Assembly (NCBI GenBank): GCA_018350325.1
Contig: JAEVLN010000007.1
Location: forward strand, 2,822,981-2,886,980
Direction: 5' to 3'
Source: Globodera rostochiensis
Lineage: Eukaryota > Nematoda > Chromadorea > Rhabditida > Heteroderidae
Length of the DNA: 64,000 nucleotides
How positions within the stretch are numbered: the stretch's first letter is position 1; the number at the start of each line of letters is the position of its first letter. The notes under the pieces are model-generated. The model did no database searches. It saw only the letters and a program-made list of their open reading frames with translations, and was not told the DNA's origin. This document shows, piece by piece, positions 32,701 through 42,100 of this stretch. A program made the position numbers and the translations under genes.

Positions 32701-33567
32701 TTCCCCCCCCCTCTCCTTCTCTGCTGTCCCTCCTCCTCCCTACCCCCCCCCCCTCTGCGTCCCCCCCCCTCCCTTCTCTGCTGTCCCTCCTCCTCCCTAC
32801 CCCCCCCCCCTCTGCGTCCCCCCCCCTCTCTTCTCTGCTGTCCCTCCTCCTCCCTACCCCCCCCCCCTCTGCGTCCCCCCCCCTCTCCTCTCTGCTGTCC
32901 CTCCTCCTCCCTACCCCCCCCCTCTGCGTCCCCCCCCTCTCCTTCTCTCTGTCCCTCCTCCTCCCTCCCCCCCCCCCTCTGCGTCCCCCCCCCTCTCCTT
33001 CTCTCTGGCCCCTCTCTGCTGTCCCCTCCCCCCCTCTGCTGCCCCCCCTCTACCTCTCTGCTGCCCCCTCTCCCTCTCTGCTGCCCCCCTCTCCCTCTCT
33101 GCTGCTCCCCCTTCCTCTCCCTCTCGCTGCTCCCCCCTTCCTCTCCCTCTCTGCTGCTCCCCCCCCCTCTCCCTCTCTGCTGCCCCCCTCTCTCCTTCTC
33201 TGCTGCCCCCCCCCTCTCTGCTGCCCCCCCTCTCTGCTGCCCCCCCTCCTTCTCTGCTGTCCCCCCTCTCCCTCTCTGCTGCCCCCCTCTCCTTCTCTGC
33301 TGCCCCCCCCTCTCTGCTGCCCCCCTCTCCCTCTCTGCTGCTCCCCCTTCCTCTCCCTCTCGCTGCTCCCCCCCCCCTCTCCCTCTCTGCTGCCCCCCCT
33401 CTCTCCTTCTCTGCTGCCCCCCCCTCTCTGCTGCCCCCCCCTCTCTGCTGCCCCCCCTCCTTCTCTGCTGTCCCCCCTCCCCTCTCTGCTGCCCCCCTCT
33501 CCTTCTCTGCTGTCCCCCCCCCCCCGCTCTCTGCTGCCCCCTCTCCCTCTCTGCTTTCCCCCCCCCC
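32701..33567. repeat. Polypyrimidine minisatellite (TCTCTGCTGCCCCC units)
   Basis: Two zones. 32701-33000: about five copies of a roughly 60-bp unit containing CTGTCCCTCCTCCTCCCTA and CCCCTCTGCGTCCCC. 33000-33567: many shorter units of the type TCTCTGCTGCCCCCCTC. Open frames of 265-426 residues across it are composition artefacts. Confidence 0.9.
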
Positions 33568-34232
33568 CTCTCTCATCCCCCGTGCATTTTCGGACGGAGC
33601 TTCTCTCATCCTCATTCCCAACCTCACTCTATTCGTGCACAATTGCTGTTCGTTTCCAGACCATCCATCCGTCACCTTTCTTCCCTTCACCATCCCAGTC
33701 ACCTCCACCCAATCCTCAGACGTTTTCCCTCCTCAACACATCCATCAACTGTAGTTTGCATATTTTGCTCTCTCATTGATAAATTTTTTGTTTTTGTGCA
33801 AATGCTAAAAGGAAACAATCATTTTGAGGCCCTGCTACTAAAATGGCTCAAAACCGGATCCGGTCGTTTCGGCGCAACCAGTTCAGCGCGAGCAGTTCGG
33901 CGCCCACACAAAAAATATTAAGGCTTAGGTCTAACAAATAAGCACCCTTCTTGTCACGGGAAGAAGCAACTTTTTTTTTGAATACTGAATTCATTTTTAG
34001 GTTGTGGATTTGATGAATTTTACCTATTACGCACCCACGACCACTCAAAACATACATTTTTAAGCCGTTAAAATAAGAAATAAGAACAAAACTTGAACTT
34101 AATATTATTTTTTAAACAAAATCGAATTCTTTGCATATAATTTGGGCGATACAATATGTATGTAAATGGATTGTTATTGTTCGCTCAGCTTTCTGCATAC
34201 GAGAATTATGAATGCCTCTGCTTTTTGGTCGA
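33568..34232. other. Spacer, nothing recognised
   Basis: No supported gene; a nematode-telomere-like TTAGGT word near 33925 is isolated. Confidence 0.3.
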
Positions 34233-34520
34233 TCACATGGATTTTCTCGGTGGTTGTGCTACTTGAACATGAAGTGCTGCTGCGCATTTCCCCATCCCGG
34301 GCCATTCGCTCTCAGTTTCGTTGGTGGATCTGCTCACACAGATGCACACGCTGTTGCAGATGCCTCCGTTGACGCGGCATCCCGTGTCCTGACAGGTTCG
34401 GCTGCCCGTACTCACGCACTGTGAAGAACACGACGGAGGGAGCACCACCACCAGCAGCAGCAAGGGGAGGAGAACGAAACCCAGAGAGATCAACGGAAGT
34501 ATCGGCCGGGAATTCCGCAT
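34233..34520 (-). CDS. Small secreted cysteine-rich protein
   Basis: Starts at ATG 34520 with a textbook signal peptide (basic MRNSR, long Leu/Val core LLPLLLLVVVLPP, small residues before the cut). The predicted mature part is Cys-rich: CVSTGSRTC, QDTGCRVNGGIC, NSVCICV, giving six cysteines in 25 residues, a pattern of disulfide-stabilised peptides. The rest up to the stop at 34233-34235 is less convincing and a GTGAGC donor directly after CIC could end the exon earlier. A CCAAT-box-like ATTGGTT lies about 120 bp upstream. Small exported Cys-rich proteins occur among nematode effectors and antimicrobial peptides; which this is cannot be decided. Confidence 0.5.
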   Translation of the reverse strand: MRNSRPILPLISLGFVLLPLLLLVVVLPPSCSSQCVSTGSRTCQDTGCRVNGGICNSVCICVSRSTNETESEWPGMGKCAAALHVQVAQPPRKSM

Positions 34521-35170
34521 TTTATCCTTGAGACGTGTGGAGACATCTCAGTGATCGAGGCGTCGCTCGGATGAGCAGAGTCATTCCCACACAAACTCAG
34601 CAAAAGAACCTTCCGCCGGCGGGTCGTCCCGTCCTTCACTTTTAACCAATCAGTGAGTGGACGAAATGAACGGAGGAGAGGAAACCGATCAAACAGAGGT
34701 TAAGCCCACTTCAGACAGGGCCAACCCACCAAACTCCCCATGACGTTGGCCAATCCCACGCCATTTGCCCCTCCCCCCCGCCAGAGCTGGGCGAAACTGT
34801 TTCGTTTCATATTTTTTCTTATTTTTTTTGGGCATTTCGTGTTTCGTGTATTTTTTTTCAGTTTTGTTGTGTTTCGTTAATTTTCTTAGTGAAAAGGTGA
34901 GTAAAATCACCATTTTTGGAATCAATACACTGCCCCAAAAAAGTTTTAGGACAGAGATTAAAAAATGTTTTCGTTGACAATTTGCACTATAAAAGTTCAA
35001 CGGATCGTTGTGCTTATTAATTAACTTTGCCATCCGCTTGAACTTTCAATTCTTAGCCATCCTTTGTTTAATTAGACGATTTATCGGAAAAGTCAACGGA
35101 AGACATTCGATGAGAATGAATAGTTGAAGGTTTTTGAAATATGCGATGTATTCCAATAGAATCCATTGGT
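34521..35170. other. Spacer with partial hAT-like terminus
   Basis: CAGAGCTGGGCGAAAC at about 34782-34797 followed by TTTCGTTTC/TTTCGTGTTTCG words to about 34880 resembles the left end of the hAT-like families seen elsewhere here; no right end is identified. Confidence 0.35.
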
Positions 35171-35816
35171 TTAATCGGAGGCTAGCAATGTCCTCAGCTG
35201 CGGGTACATCTCGGACAGAATCAGCAGCAGAGCAACGCCGACTACTGCTGCACGCTTTTGAACGTCCCTTTGGGAAGACCTGTTGAAGATTAGAAGGGCA
35301 AATAACCATCGATTCTTCCCGCCTCTCTCACATGAACTTCACGGCCAAAATGTTGCTGTTTATGGCCAATTTTGTTCGGATGTGGCCTATTACCGTTTGT
35401 CTATCTGGGGATTTGAGCCAGTAAACGCAGTCACTGCCGAGAAAGCCCATGGCCTTGCCGAAAGATTGAAGCGAAACCATCACCTAAGGGAATGCCTCGT
35501 TGGGTCAAATGCAACTGACTAGTTCAAGAAGTACTTTCTCCACTCGCATTATAACTGTTTCCTCCGAACTGGCTTTGACCAGCGAAAAGTTTAGCCCGCA
35601 TGGATCACGCATCAACTGCAAAGATCCAAAGAATGGCATTTCGATCCTTTCTATGCCCGGCGGGTCTAATCCCACCTTGAACAGAGTCGCTTGGGACGGG
35701 TGCATCAGTTTGCCCAGCGAGTCGGTCGTGTGGTTGGAAAGTCTGACTAACATCACCGACTTTCCAGTCTCGTTCTTCAGCAACAGCCCGTGCCCCTTTT
35801 GGACTTGTGCCAACAT
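35171..35816 (-). CDS. Unrecognised 185-aa protein with C-terminal membrane segment
   Basis: Three exons on the minus strand join in frame: 35816-35520, 35483-35332 and 35279-35171, separated by introns of only 36 and 52 bp with GTCAGT/CTTAG and GTGAGA/CAACAG borders. The first ATG is at 35816, about 45 bp after an acceptor-like CTCTCAG that could take a spliced leader. The body is mixed alpha/beta in look (LLLKNETGKSVMLVRLSN, SFGKAMGFLGSDCVYWL, GHIRTKLAINSNILAVKF). Near the end is a hydrophobic stretch RAAVVGVALLLILSEMY followed by a short tail ending LLASD, suggesting a tail-anchored or mitochondrial/peroxisomal membrane protein. I do not recognise the family. Confidence 0.6.
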
Positions 35817-36047
35817 TATCGTCGTCTTCTTCTGTTCTTCATTTCTGACACTGAGAGGTAAAGGGATTTTTTGTTGATTTGTCAAAATGGTTTTGGCGTT
35901 ATGATTTGCACAAATGAAACATCTACTCATGTCGCTTTTTTCATAAATATTGGTTAATGCACCTCCCAAAAAATAAAATTGGTTTTTTATGTGGGAAAAC
36001 GCCTAAACAATCAAAAAAATTTTAAACCGGCTTAAATTTTTGAAAAA

Positions 36048-36239
36048 TCATAGCATCAATAAAACATTTGCTATTTTATTTGAGCACATTAGAGCGTCGT
36101 TCATCAGTTTGATGGAGAGTCTATCCGTGTGGGTCAACGATAAGCAATCGGGAAATTCGTGGAAGGCGTGACTGTCCGTAGCCTTTTGAACCGCTTTGGC
36201 GATGCCTCCCGCAATTTGGTCGACCAATTTTGGATACAT
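36048..36239 (-). CDS. Short ORF, 63 aa, unrecognised
   Basis: ATG at 36239 opens MYPKLVDQIAGGIAKAVQKA, followed by FHEFPDCLSLTHTDRLSIKL, and stops at 36048-36050. Composition is coding-like and helical. It lies upstream of, and in the same direction as, the 185-residue gene, but its frame does not join that gene's first exon at any GT donor I could find. Confidence 0.35.
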   Translation of the reverse strand: MYPKLVDQIAGGIAKAVQKATDSHAFHEFPDCLSLTHTDRLSIKLMNDALMCSNKIANVLLML

Positions 36240-36783
36240 TTATTTTTAACGTTATTGGTTTTGTATTGCCGAATAATGTGTGAAAGAGGGAAAGGGAATC
36301 AAATGACAAATGATGTGAATTTGGTGAGTCAAAACAGATATTGTAAATCGATGAATGAGACGAAAGGCGGGAGAGGGAACGAGAAAGTTGCAGGGATCAA
36401 AAAAAGGTTGGCAGTGTATAGGGGGGGGGGGGGTATTTGATCAGTCGCGACTCGCGGGAGGGGAGGGGGGGGGGGGGGTAATTTGGAGCCCGAGGGAGGG
36501 CGGGGGTGGTAATTTGGAGCCTGAGCAGCAGGTTAGAGAGGAAGCTGGGTAATACTGCATTTAGTCCCCCCCCCATTTGAAATGTTCTTAAAAGTCATGC
36601 TTTCGATCGACAATCGTTTCGCGATTGGCATCGGGGATGAAGAGGATTGAAATTTTAAAGTTAAGTAAAAAACGACTTTTTTAAACACCAGAGCCCGTTT
36701 CCATATCCTTGCTATTTTTTTACTTCAATTACCGGTCCATTATTGCCTAAACCTAAGCCTAGGGTAGCTTAGGCCTCGAAACG
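36240..36783. other. Spacer with poly-G runs
   Basis: G runs at 36421-36433 and 36463-36478 and a C run at 36567-36574; no gene. Confidence 0.3.
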
Positions 36784-36958
36784 GGCCAACTCCGTCCCAG
36801 CCAACTCCGTCCCGAGCCAACTCCGTCCCGGCCAACTCCGTCCCGAGCCAACTCCGTCCCGAGCCAACTCCGTCCCGAGCCAACTCCGTCCCGAGCCAAC
36901 TCCGTCCCGAGCCAACTCCGTCCCGAGCCAACTCCGTCCCAGCCGACTCCGTCCCAGC
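36784..36958. repeat. 16-bp minisatellite GCCAACTCCGTCCCGA, about 11 copies
   Basis: Near-uniform 15-16-bp units; the minus-strand frame is open but only because of the repeat. Confidence 0.9.
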
Positions 36959-37084
36959 TACAATTTTAGATTCAAAAGAGTGATACTCAAATTTTTCAAA
37001 TATCGAAAAAGCATAAAAAGCATAAGGGGGGACCTTTTTGGTCAACATTTTTGAAAAGGCCCCCACGTTTCGGCCCCGGGATGT

Positions 37085-37400
37085 TTCAGCCCCCGTTTCG
37101 GCCCCAAGGAAGGAATATCAAGGGTTAGGTCGAAAGAAAATTCGAAATCGGAATTTTTTATTTCGGTTTTCAAAATCGAAACGAAAGAAAAACCTCGAAT
37201 TATCGAAATCGAAGGTTCGACGCAACCCTGATGCATACATATAAGAAAAATAAATCATTCACGAAAATTGCAAGAAAATGTAAGGAAAACTAGCATTTGA
37301 GAAATTAGTGGGGCCGAAACGTCCCTGGGGCCGAATCGGGGGGCCGAAAAACGTCCCTGGGGCCGAATCGTTGGGGCTGAAACGACCCCCACTCTCACAA
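37085..37400. repeat. Partial hAT-like end and GGGGCCGAAACG repeats
   Basis: TCGAAATCG words from 37130 lead to a right terminus ...CGACGCAACCCTG at 37230 (minus-strand CAGGGTTGCGTCGAA). At 37308-37390 GGGGCCGAA-ACGTCCCTG units repeat about four times. Confidence 0.45.
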
Positions 37401-37558
37401 ACTGCTGCTTGGGAAGAAATTTAAAGCACTCATACACACACACTAGGCTTACAAATGAGAGTAGCACTATGGGTCCACTCCAGCAGCAGACAAAATTATG
37501 TGAAACGCCAAACTTTACGCAATTTTACCACTAATCATCAAAAAACCAGGGTACGCAT

Positions 37559-37980
37559 CACTTCAGTGCCCACACTTCAGTGCCGAGACACTTCAGTGCC
37601 CACACTTCAGTGCCGGACACTTCAGTGCCAGCACTTAAAAAGGCTATAACTTTTTTTAAACTCAACTAAATCATACAATCAAGATGTCATTGGAAAGCTC
37701 TAATGAGAAGAATCGTACAAAAAAAAAGCCAAGGCGGTTCAATCGTTTTTAAGAAGTTCAACGTGAAAAACACCCAAATTCAGGGCTTTTCATCAGTTTT
37801 ATTGCAATAACTTTTTTACGAATTTTCTAATTGACTAGCGTTGGCTTAACAATAGCTTTTAAAAGCTTAGAGCTTTCCAATGACATCTTGATTGTTTGAT
37901 TTGGTTGAGTTTAAAGAAAGTTATAGCCTTTTAAGTGCTGGCACTGAAGTGTGGGCACTGAAGTGTGCGGAACTGAAGTG
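37559..37980. mobile_element. Foldback with CACTTCAGTGCC subterminal words
   Basis: Left end has five CACTTCAGTGCC-type words, right end three reverse-complement words (GGCACTGAAGTG). Inward of these, 37625-37700 and 37868-37945 are inverted copies (AAGGCTATAACTTT / AAAGTTATAGCCTT and GATGTCATTGGAAAGCT). No target duplication found. Confidence 0.7.
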
Positions 37981-38063
37981 AAATGATCGCCGCCGAAAAA
38001 ACCATGCGGCAGACAGCATATGGTCAGACACTATATCCGATTCTTCTCAAGAGATGGTGAAAG

Positions 38064-38782
38064 GGTGGCACGACACTTCGACAATGGACTCTTCGACAAT
38101 GGACACTTCGACAACGACACTTCGACAACGACACTTCGACAACGACATTTGACGAGTATTCTATCATTAACTAGACAGGGATAATTTTCAAATTTGAACA
38201 GCTTACATTAAAGAAACAAAATTGTTGGATTTATTAATCAAAAATTTTCAGTGTCATTAAATTGGAGATCGAATGAATGGAGTTCTCTTTCGCATAAATT
38301 ATGTTATGATCGCCAGGTTCAACCATCTTTCGGAACAAAGAATAAGTGGGCCTCCATCCCAAATGCTCAGACATTCTTTGATGCATTTCTTCAGTTACTT
38401 ATTTTATTTTTCATCGCTTGCGTATCTTGTTCGCTCGCCCCTTGGCCAACTTTTGAACCCTAATTTGCATCTGTCAATAATATGCACATGTGAGAAGAAA
38501 TGGAATGGAAAGAGCGAACTTTTTTTATTTTGAATATATGTGGATTTTAACACAATCTTTTTTTTAAATTAATATTTAATTATGTTGTACTAACATATTA
38601 TAAGTTTGATCAGTTCATTAATCGTAAAATAATGTTTAACCATAATTATATTGCTATTATATTATGTATTGTAGAATTCAAAAAATTTTAAATTTTTTTT
38701 ATGGCATTTCATTTTTTATTGTCGAAGTGTCGTTGTCGAAGTGTCGTTGTCGAAGTGTCCATTGTCGAAATGTCATAGCACC
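38064..38782. mobile_element. Foldback with CACTTCGACAA words and 8-bp TSD
   Basis: 719-bp element. TIR GGTGGCACGACACTTCGAC at the left matches GGTGCTATGACATTTCGAC read from the right. The 8-bp repeat GGTGAAAG flanks it (38056-38063, 38783-38790). Each end carries three to five CACTTCGACAACGA-type words; the AT-rich interior holds no convincing gene. An 8-bp duplication suggests a hAT, P or Mutator-like mobiliser. Confidence 0.8.
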
Positions 38783-38970
38783 GGTGAAAGTTTGAAGCAA
38801 ATTTGACGTCGCAAACAAAAGTTTGACGTCGCGAAGTGCGGGATGGTCAAAATATTATTAAAAAAGGTGAGAGAGAACGCAAAGGAAGAGAACATGTTAG
38901 AGATAAAAAGTAAAAGCGAGATAGTACAAGGGTTTTTCTCTGCTGCTGGAGTTGACCCATAGTGGAGTAG

Positions 38971-39133
38971 TCAAAATGATATATTTTGTGTATTTTTGAA
39001 GATTTGAACAGCTTAACTCGGATCAGAATAAGCTATCAAATCTTACGAAATTGCTTTTATAATTAAGAGTTCATTTGCATTTTAAGAATTTACCATCTGA
39101 TTATATTAATGAATGTTCATTGACGAAAAAAAG
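38971..39133. other. 5' flank of the APC1 gene
   Basis: AT-rich; the APC1 ATG at 39134 is preceded by no clear acceptor within 30 bp. Expression signals are not evident. Confidence 0.3.
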
Positions 39134-42100
39134 ATGATGATTGTTCCCAAGACGACTAAAACATTGTCTCCAGCATTCAAAGTAAATTATTTGAAATGAT
39201 TTCTACATTTTTACGATTTTAGGGCTATCACGTGATTATCAACCATTTCGTTAAAAATGGAGTGTTAGTCAAACGCGTTGAAGCATTTGGACGGGAAGCG
39301 GTGGTTTTTCACGGGTGTTCAAATCAAACTGTCCACCGATATTCAACCGATTTCGACCTCATAAACGTATTTTTCAACTGAATTTTAAAAGTTTTTTGAT
39401 TTCAGGCACTTTTTGTGACATTCAGTTCTAAGACGCCTGAGGATTATCTTTGTTTAATAGGGTCGACGCAAATTGACTTTTATGCCTTGGCTGATGGAAT
39501 GTACTGTTCACTGGCCCTTCCCTTTAAGGTTTGTCCCCTTTTTGGTTGATTATCCATCTAATGCCATTCCGTTTCTAACAGATTTGTCAGGCTAATTCCG
39601 TCAGTTTTGGACTTTTATTGGAACGAAATTCACTTCCTGGCGAATTTGGGAGGTAAAATAAAAAAATTGGACCACTTCAAGAGGGTTATATAACTTTCAG
39701 TTCGCCTTGCGCTGCTCAGCTTTTTTCCCTCACCCACCCATACAACGAAATATTTCCGATTCTGTGTAAATTCAAGGACGACTCGCACTGTCATTACACC
39801 TTTCGTGGTCGGAAGATGAAAGTTGTCCCAAAAGATGTCGGAGCAAATTGGACGTCCTCTTTTTTTGGACCAAATGATTTACTAATGTGTTACGATTTTG
39901 ATGAACGCACCAACCACATTTTTATGATTCGAAAGTGCACTAAAGACGAGCGAATGGCCGCAAAAAGTGACTTTGGCGTCATGAATTCTTCGGCACTGTT
40001 GCACACACCGAGTTCAATGCAATCTTTTTATTCTCCGAATTTCTTCAATCGCCGTTTTATCGGTAACATTACGAATTTTCTAATGGAATTGAGCAGGGAC
40101 ATAACCAGAAATTTTTTCTTTGGATTTTACCAAAAAATGCTATAGGGGGTGTTCGGTAGGTGCCGCCGAGAAAATTGACTCAATTTGTTAAAAATTTGCA
40201 ATCAAAGTTTTAAATATCCGGTAATTTTCTTGAAGCTTTTGAAGGTGCAAAGCAAAAGGGTCCCCCTGCTATTTTTTTCTCAAATTTATTTTGGTGGGGG
40301 GGGGGGAATTTACCCCCATCCCCTACTCCTGACTGGTTACACCCCGGAATTGATTACTTTTTTTTAATCTTACCGTTTAGAGAATCAAATGATTGGCGCA
40401 ACTAATGCTCAACATTATTCGCCATCCGTCGCCATAAATCCGATCACTTTTTCCAACAACACTTCACTAAGTCAACCAAAATACCATCAGCAGAATTTGG
40501 CGAACACTTCGAACGGCGCTTCCGTTGTTGGATTTGCGTCCAAAGTGACGCCGGTCCGTCGCTATTACACGCGTTCAATTGCGGCAGCTGAACGATTGGC
40601 GTTTGGCATCAATTCAAACACTTTCAGCGCAATTTTTTCGCAGCCTTCAACTACGGAAAAATCGCCAGCTTTGAGGTAATTTTTGGACTTCAAAAGGGAT
40701 GGTCAATGAAATTGGTTTTTTGGGGAACGGTTCTGGCGGTGCCGTTCAAATTTGATTTTTGACGAGAATTGTTAGAATTGTCTAAAATTATTCGCTGGCT
40801 TTTTTTTTGCTTGATCTTTAAAAAATTAAATATCAGTGCATGGGAAATATCGGTCATAGCGGCCAGAGCCCAAATTGAACAAAAATACCAATCGACTCCT
40901 CTCGGTCTGCAATGTAAGAATCTGACAAAAAATGTTGGGAAACCATCCCTAAAGAGTTACAGACCCGGGGCTGAAGTGTCTTTTGACTGGGGACTCAGTT
41001 GTAAACTGATTAAAAAAGCAAAAAATCCCTCATATTTGCTTTCAAAAATAGGAATTAGTTGATAGAAATCAAAATTGAGAATTTAAATCAGAGGTCGCAT
41101 CTGTCCTTTTTTTTAAAGATTTGTTTGTCCTTTTTTGGGGTATCCCAATCTTTAGAATTTGTTAAAAGATTTGTGTTTTATTTAGGGTACGCGTCCTTTT
41201 TTGTCCTTTATTTGATATTTCTGGAGCTTTTTGAAGAATTTTTGTTTAAATTTTGAATACCTAATCTTAGACAGATGGCCAAAGTGTTAATTTTCGAGAT
41301 TTTTTTCATTTTTTTAAATTTTTGCTTAAAAAATGTCCAAATGTAAGTATTTTGCTCATTTATATCAAAATTCTGTTCGTACTAATTTTTAGGACCGTAT
41401 TTTTGGATCAAATCTCTTAACAAAAATTAAGTCGAATATCAAAAAATTTTCTCGGCGGCGCCTATCGGCACCGCCGACTCCCATCCACTACTGCTAAAGC
41501 AGAATTCGCAAAAAAAAAAATTGCATTTTCGAAAATCCATGGGAGAAGCTGCTATTTCCAACCCCAAATGTTGAGAAAAATTGTTGGCGGAGAAAAATAT
41601 GATTAAAAACCACATTTTATGCCAAAAATAAACACAATGCACAATTGAGTCCCCAGTCAAAAGACACTTCAGCCCCGGGTCTGTAACTCTTTAGGGATGG
41701 TTTCCCTACATTTTTTGTCAGATTCTTACATTGCAGACCGAGAGGAGTCGATTGGGCTTTGGGCGAATGACCGATATTTTCCTGGGATTCTATTCGATAT
41801 CCGTTTCCTTATTTCTGGAAAAAATACGCAATTAAATAATGCACCTCTAATTCTCGTATCTCGACTTTATATTTTTCGATTCTAATTTTTTAAAAAATAT
41901 ATTTACTGTGTGCCTAAATCTTCGTGTCTGAGCGTGTGAAAAAACATGATTTATTGTTTTTGAAAAAGCGCGCGAACAATTTAAATAACGCACCTTTTGA
42001 AATTGTACGTAAATCTTCAAAAAAAAATTTCCGGAGGCGCCTATCGGCACCGCCGACCCCTCCATCCCAAAATGAATCAAAATCCGGAAAAATATTACCC

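Larger units (their letters stand above)
37465..38964. mobile_element. 1.5-kb element with CACTATGGGTC TIRs, host of two foldbacks
   Basis: Left end CACTATGGGTCCACTCC and the reverse complement of the right end CACTATGGGTCAACTCC continue to match over about 31 bp (CAGCAGCAGA..AAAA). The hexamer GAGTAG flanks both ends (37459-37464, 38965-38970). Inside are two separate foldbacks, at 37559-37980 and 38064-38782. No transposase is encoded. Confidence 0.65.

Noticed and set aside
32641..33921. Open frames of 265-426 residues, Pro/Ser/Cys-rich
   Set aside because: Composition artefact of the polypyrimidine minisatellite; no start context, no splice signals, no domain.
35283..35877. Plus-strand open frames as an N-terminal part of APC1
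   Set aside because: Splice signals, phase and coding character all favour the minus-strand 185-residue gene; the plus frames are shadows.
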